Source of the DNA: Candidatus Paracaedimonas acanthamoebae
GTDB taxonomy: Bacteria > Pseudomonadota > Alphaproteobacteria > Caedimonadales > Caedimonadaceae
NCBI GenBank assembly: GCA_017307065.1
Contig: JAFKGL010000012.1
Span: 62,001-126,000, forward strand
Length of the DNA stretch: 64,000 nt
Reading direction: 5' to 3'
Shown piece by piece: positions 56,625-64,000 of the stretch (its first letter is position 1; the number at the start of each line of letters is the position of its first letter). Under the pieces are notes generated by a model. That model was given only the letters and a program-made list of their open reading frames with translations. It had not been told where the DNA came from and made no database searches. A program made the position numbers and the translations under genes.

Positions 56625-58523
56625 TTGGTAGAGTATCTTAGTATATTTTGTCCCCTTTTAGGTTTTATTTTTATAAGCTTTTTGGGTCATAAATTTAATA
56701 AACATGCAATTAATTTAATTAGTTGCATAATTATTGCTATAGCAACCGTATCATCTTTTATTTTCGCGTGGAATTTACATCATAATGGGCAGAACATAAC
56801 TCTTTCTCTATTACCTTGGTTTGACGTGGGAAATTTCCAAATTCATTGGAGTCTTTATTTTGATAATCTTTCAGTAACAATGGTGTTACTTGTAAATCTG
56901 ATCTCATTTCTTGTTCATGTTTATTCTATTGGCTATATGAATCAAGATCCATCCTCTTCTCGTTTTATGTCATATTTAAGTTTATTTACTTTTATGATGC
57001 TGATCTTGGTGACGGCAGATAACCTCGTGCAACTGTTTTTTGGTTGGGAAGGTGTAGGGCTTACTTCTTATCTTTTAATTGGTTTTTGGTATGAGAGAGA
57101 AAGTGCGAATGAGGCAGCTTTCAAAGCTTTCTTTGTGAATAGGATTGGTGATTTGGGATTTCTTCTAGGAATTGCGGGGACTTTTTTAGTCTTCAAGACT
57201 CTCGAATTTGATCAACTTTTCCAACTCATCCCGTTGAAAGAAGGGCATAGCTTCGACTTATTAGGATATAAGTTTTCTACCTTTGAAACTCTTGGAATTT
57301 TATTTTTTATAGGGGCTATGGGGAAATCAGCACAAATAGGACTTCATACATGGCTTCCAGATGCAATGGAAGGTCCTACTCCCGTATCAGCGTTGATTCA
57401 TGCTGCAACCATGGTCACAGCGGGCGTTTTTCTCTTAATTCGGCTTTCACCTTTATATGAATTAGCTCCTTATACAAGGGATTTTATTGCCTTAGTGGGG
57501 AGCATAACAGCCATATTTGCGGGGAGTATCGCGATTACGCAAAACGATATAAAGCGTGTTATTGCCTATTCAACCTGTAGTCAATTGGGCTATATGTTTA
57601 TGGCGATTGGTCTTTCAGCCTATAATGGGGCTCTCTTTCATTTAGTAACTCATGCCTTTTTTAAGGCATTGTTGTTTCTAGGTGCAGGGGCTGTAATCCA
57701 TGCACTCTCTGATGAACAAGATATGCGATATATGGGAGGGTTATGGCGTTCTATCCCCGTAACATATACCGTGATGATTATTGGTACCCTTGCTTTATGT
57801 GGCCTCCCGTTTTTTGCTGGATATTTCTCAAAAGACTATATTTTAGAAGTAGCTCTGCTAAATTCTAGTTGGGTTGGTCAAGTTTCTTATTTCTTAGGTA
57901 TCTGTGCTGCAGTTCTTACGGCTTTTTATTCTTGGCGTCTTCTATTTCTCACATTTCATGGAGAAAATAGAGCAAATGAGCTTGTGATGAGCCATATTCA
58001 TGAGCCTGACTATAGTATGTTAGCCCCTTTATTTGTACTTGTTTTTGGTTCTATTTTTGGCGGATATTTAGGAAAAGCATTTTTCTTAAATGAAAAGTTT
58101 TTGGGGAGTTTCATGCCTATGCATGAAGAGAATCATTTAAATTTCTTTTTTAAACATTTGCCTACCATCGCAGTTTTTATAGGTATAGGGCTAGCTATAT
58201 ATTTATATTTAATTCGCCCGCAAATGCCTGTTCTTATCGTTCAAAGATTTAAAAAAGTTTATCTTTTCCTTTATAATAAATGGTTTTTTGATGAATTTTA
58301 TAATCGTTTATTTTTAAATAATGCTCTGAAAGGTGCTCGTTTCTTATGGCTAAAAACAGATCAAAAAATTATTGATGGCTATGGGCCAGAGGGGATAGCT
58401 TCATTTGCGGAGTGGGTGGCAAAACGGGCAAGTCAATTGCAGACAGGTTATATATATCATTATGTTCTTGCTCTTGTCGGTGGCCTTTGTATTTTTATTC
58501 TTTTGCTTTTATTTAAGTCATAA
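56625..58523 (+). CDS. nuoL: NADH-quinone oxidoreductase subunit L
   Basis: Distal antiporter-like proton-pumping subunit with the long lateral helix. The 632-residue protein has about 16 helices. LFFGWEGVGLTSYLLIGFWY, LHTWLPDAMEGPTPVSALIHAATMVTAGVFLL and ITQNDIKRVIAYSTCSQLGYMF are all conserved, including the key Glu and Lys residues. It starts with TTG 56625, eight bases after GAGAGG in the nuoK end. Confidence 0.97.
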   Translation: MVEYLSIFCPLLGFIFISFLGHKFNKHAINLISCIIIAIATVSSFIFAWNLHHNGQNITLSLLPWFDVGNFQIHWSLYFDNLSVTMVLLVNLISFLVHVYSIGYMNQDPSSSRFMSYLSLFTFMMLILVTADNLVQLFFGWEGVGLTSYLLIGFWYERESANEAAFKAFFVNRIGDLGFLLGIAGTFLVFKTLEFDQLFQLIPLKEGHSFDLLGYKFSTFETLGILFFIGAMGKSAQIGLHTWLPDAMEGPTPVSALIHAATMVTAGVFLLIRLSPLYELAPYTRDFIALVGSITAIFAGSIAITQNDIKRVIAYSTCSQLGYMFMAIGLSAYNGALFHLVTHAFFKALLFLGAGAVIHALSDEQDMRYMGGLWRSIPVTYTVMIIGTLALCGLPFFAGYFSKDYILEVALLNSSWVGQVSYFLGICAAVLTAFYSWRLLFLTFHGENRANELVMSHIHEPDYSMLAPLFVLVFGSIFGGYLGKAFFLNEKFLGSFMPMHEENHLNFFFKHLPTIAVFIGIGLAIYLYLIRPQMPVLIVQRFKKVYLFLYNKWFFDEFYNRLFLNNALKGARFLWLKTDQKIIDGYGPEGIASFAEWVAKRASQLQTGYIYHYVLALVGGLCIFILLLLFKS

Positions 58524-58537
58524 AAAGAAAGTCGGAT

Positions 58538-60037
58538 ATGGAACAATTACCATTATTAACTTTAATGATATTTTTGCCTTTGTTAGGGGCTCTTGCCATA
58601 CTTTTAATTAAAAACGATCCCTTATCTGTTTCTCAAAATGCGCGTGGTGTTGCTCTTTTAACTTCTATCACTACATTTGTTTTATCATTAGTGGTCTTGT
58701 CTTATTTTAAATCAACGCTATCAGATTTTCAGTTAGTGGAAAGGTATCTATGGATTCCGAAACTTTCGCTAAATTATTGCGTGGGGATTGATGGTATTTC
58801 CCTTATTTTCATTTTATTAACAACGTTTTTAACACCCTTAGCTATTCTTGCAAGCTGGAATGTAATTACTGATAAAGTAAAAGAATATATGGTCACATTT
58901 CTCGTGCTTGAAACCTTAATTATGGGAAGTTTTTGTGCTCTTGATTTAGTCCTTTTCTATATTTTTTTTGAAGCTGTATTGATCCCAATGTATTTAATTA
59001 TAGGAATTTGGGGTGGGAAAAATCGCGTCCATGCGGCTTTTAAATTTTTCCTTTTTACGCTTTCGGGATCCGTTTTAATGCTAATTGCGATATTTGCAAT
59101 CTATGGCGAGATTGGGACAACGGATTTAATTGAGGCATATCGTTATACGTTCTCTGGAGAAAAACAGTATTGGTTATGGGCGGCGTTCTTCATAAGTTTT
59201 GCTGTTAAAATTCCGATGTGGCCTGTGCATACATGGCTTCCGAATGCACACGTAGAGGCGCCGACAGCAGGTTCAGTAATTTTAGCGGCTATTTTATTAA
59301 AAATGGGGGGGTATGGCTTTTTAAGGTTTTCTTTGCCGTTATTTCCTGAACCTTCACAGTTTTTTGCGCCGTATGTTTTTGGATTAAGTATAATTGCTAT
59401 CGTGTATGCTTCGCTTATTGCTCTTGTGCAAGAAGACATGAAAAAACTTGTTGCATATTCATCAATTGCGCATATGGGATTTGTAACATTTGGGATTTTT
59501 ACATTTACAGAGCAGGGTGTAAAAGGGGCTTTATTCCAAATGATAAGTCATGGGATTATTTCGGCTGCTTTATTCTTATCTGTGGGGATTTTATACAATC
59601 GTGTTCATTCTAGAGAAATTGTTAGATATTCAGGCGCAAGGTCTAGAATGCCGCAGTTTGCTGTTGTGTTTATGATAGGTCTCTTAGGATCAATAGGACT
59701 CCCGGGGACTTCTGGATTTGTGGGAGAGCTCCTAGTGCTTGTGGCGTCATTTGAGAAAAGTGGTTGGATGGCTTTTATGATGGGAGGAGGGATTGTGTTA
59801 AGCGCGGCTTATGCTCTTTGGCTTTATAAAAGAGTAATGCTTGGCAAAATTATAGATAAATCTCTAGAAAAGCTAAGTGATTTAATTCTTATTGAAAAAC
59901 TATATTTATTCCCAATTATCGCCTCTATCATCTTTTTAGGGATCTATCCTAAACCTATTTTTGTTCTGAGTGAAACCGCAATTGAAAAAATTATTGCCCC
60001 ATTTTACACAAAATTAAAACTAGAAGGGCAGCTTTAA
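58538..60037 (+). CDS. nuoM: NADH-quinone oxidoreductase subunit M
   Basis: Central antiporter-like proton-pumping subunit, 499 residues. LNYCVGIDGISLIFILLTTFLTPL, the conserved glutamate in FYIFFEAVLIPMYLIIGIWGG, KIPMWPVHTWLPNAHVEAPTAGSVILAAILLKMGGYG and DMKKLVAYSSIAHMGFV are diagnostic. Its stop and the nuoN start share one base (TAATG), so the two are translationally coupled. Confidence 0.97.
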   Translation: MEQLPLLTLMIFLPLLGALAILLIKNDPLSVSQNARGVALLTSITTFVLSLVVLSYFKSTLSDFQLVERYLWIPKLSLNYCVGIDGISLIFILLTTFLTPLAILASWNVITDKVKEYMVTFLVLETLIMGSFCALDLVLFYIFFEAVLIPMYLIIGIWGGKNRVHAAFKFFLFTLSGSVLMLIAIFAIYGEIGTTDLIEAYRYTFSGEKQYWLWAAFFISFAVKIPMWPVHTWLPNAHVEAPTAGSVILAAILLKMGGYGFLRFSLPLFPEPSQFFAPYVFGLSIIAIVYASLIALVQEDMKKLVAYSSIAHMGFVTFGIFTFTEQGVKGALFQMISHGIISAALFLSVGILYNRVHSREIVRYSGARSRMPQFAVVFMIGLLGSIGLPGTSGFVGELLVLVASFEKSGWMAFMMGGGIVLSAAYALWLYKRVMLGKIIDKSLEKLSDLILIEKLYLFPIIASIIFLGIYPKPIFVLSETAIEKIIAPFYTKLKLEGQL

Positions 60038-61497
60038 TGTATATTTCAACACTTGCTGAGTTTCTATCTATTCTGCCAGAATGTTTTTTAACAATTATGG
60101 TGTTGCTCATGATTCTAATAGGTGTTTTAAAAAAAGAATCATCCCTAAATATAACAACATATATTCTTATTTTTTCTCTTGCTGTTGCGGCATATCTAGT
60201 GTCTCTCTTTCCTTCACAACCCACGGTTTCATTTAATAATTTTTTTATTGCAAATGCCTATACTCAATTTTGCAAAATAATTGTTATCCTTGCTGTTGTG
60301 TTTGTTGTTTTTATGAGTTTTCGACACTTTCAAAATGATCAATTAGTACAATTTGAGATCCCTATTTTAATGCTATTTTCGACAATAGGAATGATGTTGA
60401 TGATCTCCTCCAACGACCTTATTTCTCTTTTTCTGGGGTTGGAGTTACAAAGTTTAGCACTTTATATCTTGATTGCTTTGCCGCGAGATCAGATCTTAAC
60501 AACAGAGGCAGGACTTAAGTATTTTATTCTAGGATCTCTTTCAACGGCTCTTTTCTTATTCGGGAGTAGTCTTTTATATGCTCTTACGGGAACAACTGAA
60601 TTTCAAAGTTTGATGACTGCTTTTACAGAAATTCCGATGACTGACCCTATGTTGATTGTTGGTATTACCATGATACTTTCAGGACTTGCATTCAAAATTT
60701 CGTTGGTTCCTTTTCATATGTGGACTCCTGATGTTTATGAAGGGAGTTCAACTTCAATCACATCATTTCTAGCGACAGCACCAAAAGTAGCAATATTTTC
60801 TGTAGTCGTGCGTTTATTCATTCAATTTACGGAAGATCATTATTTTTTGTGGGAAACAGCTTTTATCATATTTTCCATTTTATCTATGTTTTTGGGGGCT
60901 TTCACGGCACTTTTCCAAAAGAATTACAAAAGACTTCTCGCCTATTCAACAATTTCGCATATGGGATATATTTTAATAGGAGCATTAAGTAGAAATCAAG
61001 CTGGCGTAGAGAGTATACTTTCATACTTTGTTGTCTATGTATTTACAATTATAGGTGTTTTTGCATGTCTTTTGAATTTAAGACGGAATGGAAAAAGTAT
61101 AAACACCATAGAAGAATTTGCAAACTTATCTCATGAGTATCCTTTGATCGCTGCAGTGATGGCAATTTTAATGTTTTCATTAGCTGGTATTCCTCCTTTT
61201 GCGGGGTTCTTTGTAAAGATGAATGTTTTTATGGTCGCAATAAAATCCAATTATATCCTATTACCTTTAGCAGGTATGATTGCGAGCGTGGTTGCTGCTT
61301 TTTATTATCTAAGAATCATCAAAATTATGTATTTTAATGAAGCGGAGAAAACGTTATTGAGCCCAGGATTGGATAGATATATTTCTTTTGAAACAACGAT
61401 TGTTATGAATATGGCAGCATTGATTGTAATTTTCTATGGACTTTATCCTCAAGCGTTTCTCTTAATTCTTCAAAATGCAGCTAAGGCCCTTTTCTAG
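60037..61497 (+). CDS. nuoN: NADH-quinone oxidoreductase subunit N
   Basis: Third antiporter-like subunit of the complex I membrane arm, 486 residues. SNDLISLFLGLELQSLALYILIAL (with the conserved Glu), FKISLVPFHMWTPDVYEGSSTSITSFLATAPKVA, QKNYKRLLAYSTISHMGYILIG and FSLAGIPPFAGFFVKMNVF are visible. It closes the nuoJ-N set; nuoA to nuoI are not in the window. Confidence 0.97.
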   Translation: MYISTLAEFLSILPECFLTIMVLLMILIGVLKKESSLNITTYILIFSLAVAAYLVSLFPSQPTVSFNNFFIANAYTQFCKIIVILAVVFVVFMSFRHFQNDQLVQFEIPILMLFSTIGMMLMISSNDLISLFLGLELQSLALYILIALPRDQILTTEAGLKYFILGSLSTALFLFGSSLLYALTGTTEFQSLMTAFTEIPMTDPMLIVGITMILSGLAFKISLVPFHMWTPDVYEGSSTSITSFLATAPKVAIFSVVVRLFIQFTEDHYFLWETAFIIFSILSMFLGAFTALFQKNYKRLLAYSTISHMGYILIGALSRNQAGVESILSYFVVYVFTIIGVFACLLNLRRNGKSINTIEEFANLSHEYPLIAAVMAILMFSLAGIPPFAGFFVKMNVFMVAIKSNYILLPLAGMIASVVAAFYYLRIIKIMYFNEAEKTLLSPGLDRYISFETTIVMNMAALIVIFYGLYPQAFLLILQNAAKALF

Positions 61498-61499
61498 TT

Positions 61500-62246
61500 A
61501 TGTTAACAAAAACTTGGAAGATCTATACCTATCAAACTGTCGAAAATACAATGGATCAAGCGGCTCAGTTAATTGACCTTGAAGATCAGTTTGCCGTTCT
61601 TGCTTATGATCAAACGAAAGGTAGAGGAAAATATGATCGGAAATGGATCCCTCTAACAGGAAATCTTTATACGACACTTGCATTTAAACCATCTCAGCCT
61701 TTTCACACTTGGGGGCAGATTTCATTTGTAGCGGCTTTAGCCGTAAGAGAAGTTATTCAGCATTACCTTTCAAAAAATCAATACACTGAAGAAGTTAAAT
61801 ATAAATGGCCAAATGATCTTTTAGCTGGAGGGCAAAAGATATCGGGTATTTTATTAGAAATTATTGATTCTTCTTGGTTACTTGTAGGAGTTGGGATTAA
61901 TCTACAGGATTCTCCTAGAGGAGTACAGTATCTTGCAACTTCTCTAAGAGAAACAGGAGGAAAGGTTCCTTCTCCAGACGAAGTCCTTTCTTTATTAATA
62001 ACACATTTCACCACTAAAATGAACCACTTGGAAGATAAAGGATTTTCTGAGATAAGAGCGCTTTGGCTCAAAGATGCCGCTGGTTTTGGGGGAGAAATAG
62101 AAATCATCCTAAGAAAGAAAGGGATGACTGAAAAAATCAAAGGAAAATTTATTGATCTTGATCAAGAGGGTAGATTATTGGTAGAGCTTCCTAACAAAGA
62201 AGTTAAAAAAATATCTGCTGGTGATGTTTTTTTATTACAGGATTAA
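61500..62246 (+). CDS. birA: Biotin-[acetyl-CoA-carboxylase] ligase
   Basis: Attaches biotin to carboxylase carrier domains. The 248-residue protein begins directly with the catalytic domain (ENTMDQAA), has the adenylate loop GRGKYDRKW (41-49), NLYTTLAFKP, KWPNDLLAGGQKISGILLE and VGVGINLQ, and a C-terminal SH3-like domain. It lacks the N-terminal winged helix, so unlike E. coli BirA it cannot be a DNA-binding repressor. It lies two bases after nuoN, the usual place in alphaproteobacteria. Confidence 0.95.
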   Translation: MLTKTWKIYTYQTVENTMDQAAQLIDLEDQFAVLAYDQTKGRGKYDRKWIPLTGNLYTTLAFKPSQPFHTWGQISFVAALAVREVIQHYLSKNQYTEEVKYKWPNDLLAGGQKISGILLEIIDSSWLLVGVGINLQDSPRGVQYLATSLRETGGKVPSPDEVLSLLITHFTTKMNHLEDKGFSEIRALWLKDAAGFGGEIEIILRKKGMTEKIKGKFIDLDQEGRLLVELPNKEVKKISAGDVFLLQD

Positions 62247-62249
62247 AAA

Positions 62250-63032
62250 ATGCTTCTTGCAATTGATGCTGGAAATACAAATGTTTGTTTCGCACTTTTT
62301 AAGCAAAGAGAGTTAATATACACTTGGCGTGCAAGAACGAATTCTAGATATACTGTGGATGAATGGGCTGTATGGTTTGGGCAAATTCTCAAGCTTCATA
62401 ATTTATCTTTTCAAGATATTAAAGAAACAATTCTTTGTTCAGTAGTTCCTGATCTTGTGGAATCTTTACAAGAATTTTGCTCCCATTATCTTAAGAATAA
62501 GCCTCTTGTTATAGGAAGCTCATTCTTGAATCTAGGAATTCTCTCCAAGATTGATCAGCCTGGTGAAGAAGGGGCTGATATGATGGTAAATGCTGTTGCT
62601 GCTCATACTTTATATGGAGGGCCATTATTAGTCATTGATTTTGGAACAGCAACAACAATGAGCTTAATTGATGCAGAGGGAAATTTCTGTGGTACAGCAA
62701 TAGCGCCGGGCGTTAATTGTTCTCTTGAAGCTCTCTATAATGCCGCCGCAAAGCTCCCAATGATTTCAATCAGTCAGCCTAAACATATCATTGGGACTAA
62801 CACTGTTGATTCTATGATGGCAGGTGTGTTTTGGGGGTATGTATCTATGATAGAAGGGTTAGTCACTCGAGCCCAAAAAGAATGTATTGAACGGTTTAAC
62901 ATACAACAAATTAAAGTTATTGCCACAGGAGGGTTGGGTGGTTTGATTAAGCCAGCAACTGAGGTAATAGATATTTATGATCCAAATTTAACATTAAATG
63001 GACTTGCAATTATTCATGAGAAAAATAAATAA
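62250..63032 (+). CDS. coaX: Type III pantothenate kinase
   Basis: First step of CoA synthesis, an acetyl-CoA-insensitive ASKHA kinase. The 260-residue protein has IDAGNTNVCFALF (5-17), PGEEGADMMVNAVAAH with the catalytic Asp, VIDFGTATTMSLID and ATGGLGGLI. It follows birA by three bases and its end overlaps the rnj start by 17 bases. Confidence 0.96.
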   Translation: MLLAIDAGNTNVCFALFKQRELIYTWRARTNSRYTVDEWAVWFGQILKLHNLSFQDIKETILCSVVPDLVESLQEFCSHYLKNKPLVIGSSFLNLGILSKIDQPGEEGADMMVNAVAAHTLYGGPLLVIDFGTATTMSLIDAEGNFCGTAIAPGVNCSLEALYNAAAKLPMISISQPKHIIGTNTVDSMMAGVFWGYVSMIEGLVTRAQKECIERFNIQQIKVIATGGLGGLIKPATEVIDIYDPNLTLNGLAIIHEKNK

Positions 63033-64000
63033 AAAAATACAAGATAATCCGCGGTATAAGCCTGACGATCTATTATTTCTGCCTTTAGGTGGATGTAATG
63101 AGATTGGGATGAATCTGAACTTATATGGATTCCAAAAAAAATGGTTAATGGTTGATTGTGGTATTACTTTTGGAGATCAGCTCGGCATAGAAATTATCAT
63201 GCCTGATATTAATTTTATTACCAAACAGCTAAAAGATCTGATAGGGCTTGTCGTGACACATGCTCATGAAGATCATATAGGTGCTATTCCTTATTTATGG
63301 GAAAAATTATTATGCCCTATTTATGCAACTCCCTTTACTTCTCGTATTCTAAAAGCAAAATTGCAAGAAGTTGGGCTTTTAGAGAAAGTGCCGCTTTTTG
63401 AAATACCTTTGAATGGTGAAATAGATCTCAATCCTTTTAAAATTAATTTTATTAATTTAACTCATTCAATCCCTGAGCCTAATGCTTTAGCTATTAGAAC
63501 TGAAGTAGGTACAGTGATTCATACGGGAGATTGGAAGCTTGATCCAGAGCCTTTGATCGGTGAAACAACAGATATACAAATGTTGAAAGATTTTGGACGT
63601 GAAGGAGTGCTTGCACTTGTTTGTGATTCAACAAACGTTTTTGTTGAAGGTAAAACGGATTCTGAAGCCTCGGTTCGTAAGCATTTAATTGACCTCGTGA
63701 AGAGTCAAAAAGAAGGGCGTGTGGTAATTGCTTGTTTTGCGAGTAATGTTGCTCGTCTTACAAGCTGTGCAATTGCAGCTCAAGAAGCTGGCCGTGTTCC
63801 TGTCCTGGTGGGGCGTTCTATGATTCGGATGGAAAAGGCAGCTAGAGAGCTTGGTTACTTAAAAGGAATTCCTCCTTTTGTAGCAGAAGATGACATTCAG
63901 GATTTAGACCGTAAAAAGATATTATTAATTTCAACAGGTTCTCAAGGAGAGGCGCGATCTGCACTTGCGCGAATGTCTTCAAATGAACATCCACGGTTGA
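63016..64000 (+). CDS. rnj: Ribonuclease J (partial, 5' part)
   Basis: Metallo-beta-lactamase/beta-CASP nuclease with 5' exo- and endonuclease activity in RNA decay and rRNA maturation. The 328 codons in the window show LFLPLGGCNEIGMNLNLYG, the metal motif HAHEDH (82-87), THSIPEP, HTGDWKLD, CDSTNVF, ACFASNVARL of the beta-CASP domain and STGSQGE; the C-terminal part lies beyond the window. The start overlaps coaX by 17 bases. nuoN-birA-coaX-rnj is a conserved alphaproteobacterial order. Confidence 0.95.
   Translation, partial: MRKINKKIQDNPRYKPDDLLFLPLGGCNEIGMNLNLYGFQKKWLMVDCGITFGDQLGIEIIMPDINFITKQLKDLIGLVVTHAHEDHIGAIPYLWEKLLCPIYATPFTSRILKAKLQEVGLLEKVPLFEIPLNGEIDLNPFKINFINLTHSIPEPNALAIRTEVGTVIHTGDWKLDPEPLIGETTDIQMLKDFGREGVLALVCDSTNVFVEGKTDSEASVRKHLIDLVKSQKEGRVVIACFASNVARLTSCAIAAQEAGRVPVLVGRSMIRMEKAARELGYLKGIPPFVAEDDIQDLDRKKILLISTGSQGEARSALARMSSNEHPRL

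Overview
The window reads as a stretch of core chromosome from a low-GC alphaproteobacterium. Several gene neighbourhoods are typical of that class: hemC divergent from tsaD-gpsA, comEC divergent from gltX-gltA, fsa next to priA with a xerC relic, nuoJKLMN-birA-coaX-rnj, and a FzlA-type GST-fold protein beside uppP. The AT-rich composition, a 17-kDa-antigen-like glycine-zipper lipoprotein, decayed gene relics and thinned-out operons suggest a host-associated lineage such as Holosporales or Rickettsiales relatives. The lineage is an inference; there is no rRNA gene or other direct marker here. I see no tRNA, rRNA, CRISPR array, insertion sequence or prophage.

Layout. 1-4.3 kb: a YejA-like peptide-binding protein (cut by the window edge), hemC, tsaD, gpsA and an EVE-domain protein. 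4.3-8.5 kb: surface polysaccharide genes (O-antigen ligase/polymerase type protein, sugar epimerase, membrane CapD/WbpM-type dehydratase). 8.6-10.9 kb: rplY-pth-ychF. 10.9-12.8 kb: homologues of the mitochondrial complex I factors NDUFA9 and NDUFAF5. 12.9-17.3 kb: an RND efflux pump and its adaptor. 17.4-23 kb: a glycosyltransferase, clpB, fzlA, uppP and a small membrane protein. 23-28 kb: gltA, gltX, comEC. 28-33 kb: rimP-nusA-infB-rbfA on the minus strand behind a promoter and an attenuator-like hairpin. 33.1-34 kb: a non-coding gap with a palindromic element and a possible gene relic. 34-42.8 kb: lipoprotein, typA, uvrA, a xerC relic, fsa, priA, a DUF378 protein. 43-46.7 kb: ffh-rpsP-rimM-trmD-rplS. 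46.7-51 kb: pdhA-pdhB-pdhC-miaA. 51-55.4 kb: mreB-mreC-mreD-mrdA. 55.4-64 kb: nuoJKLMN, birA, coaX and the start of an RNase J gene.

The genes serve translation and its quality control, envelope growth and rod shape, surface glycan synthesis, and carbon/respiratory metabolism (pyruvate dehydrogenase, citrate synthase, the membrane arm of complex I). No obviously new multi-gene system is visible. The points most worth checking are: a decayed xerC hidden between uvrA and fsa; a NuoJ subunit with about 90 extra residues containing two additional hydrophobic segments; a promoter-hairpin-U-tract leader before rimP-nusA-infB; an NDUFAF5-like protein whose SAM motif I has decayed; and a structured ffh leader preceded by an 11-bp tandem repeat.
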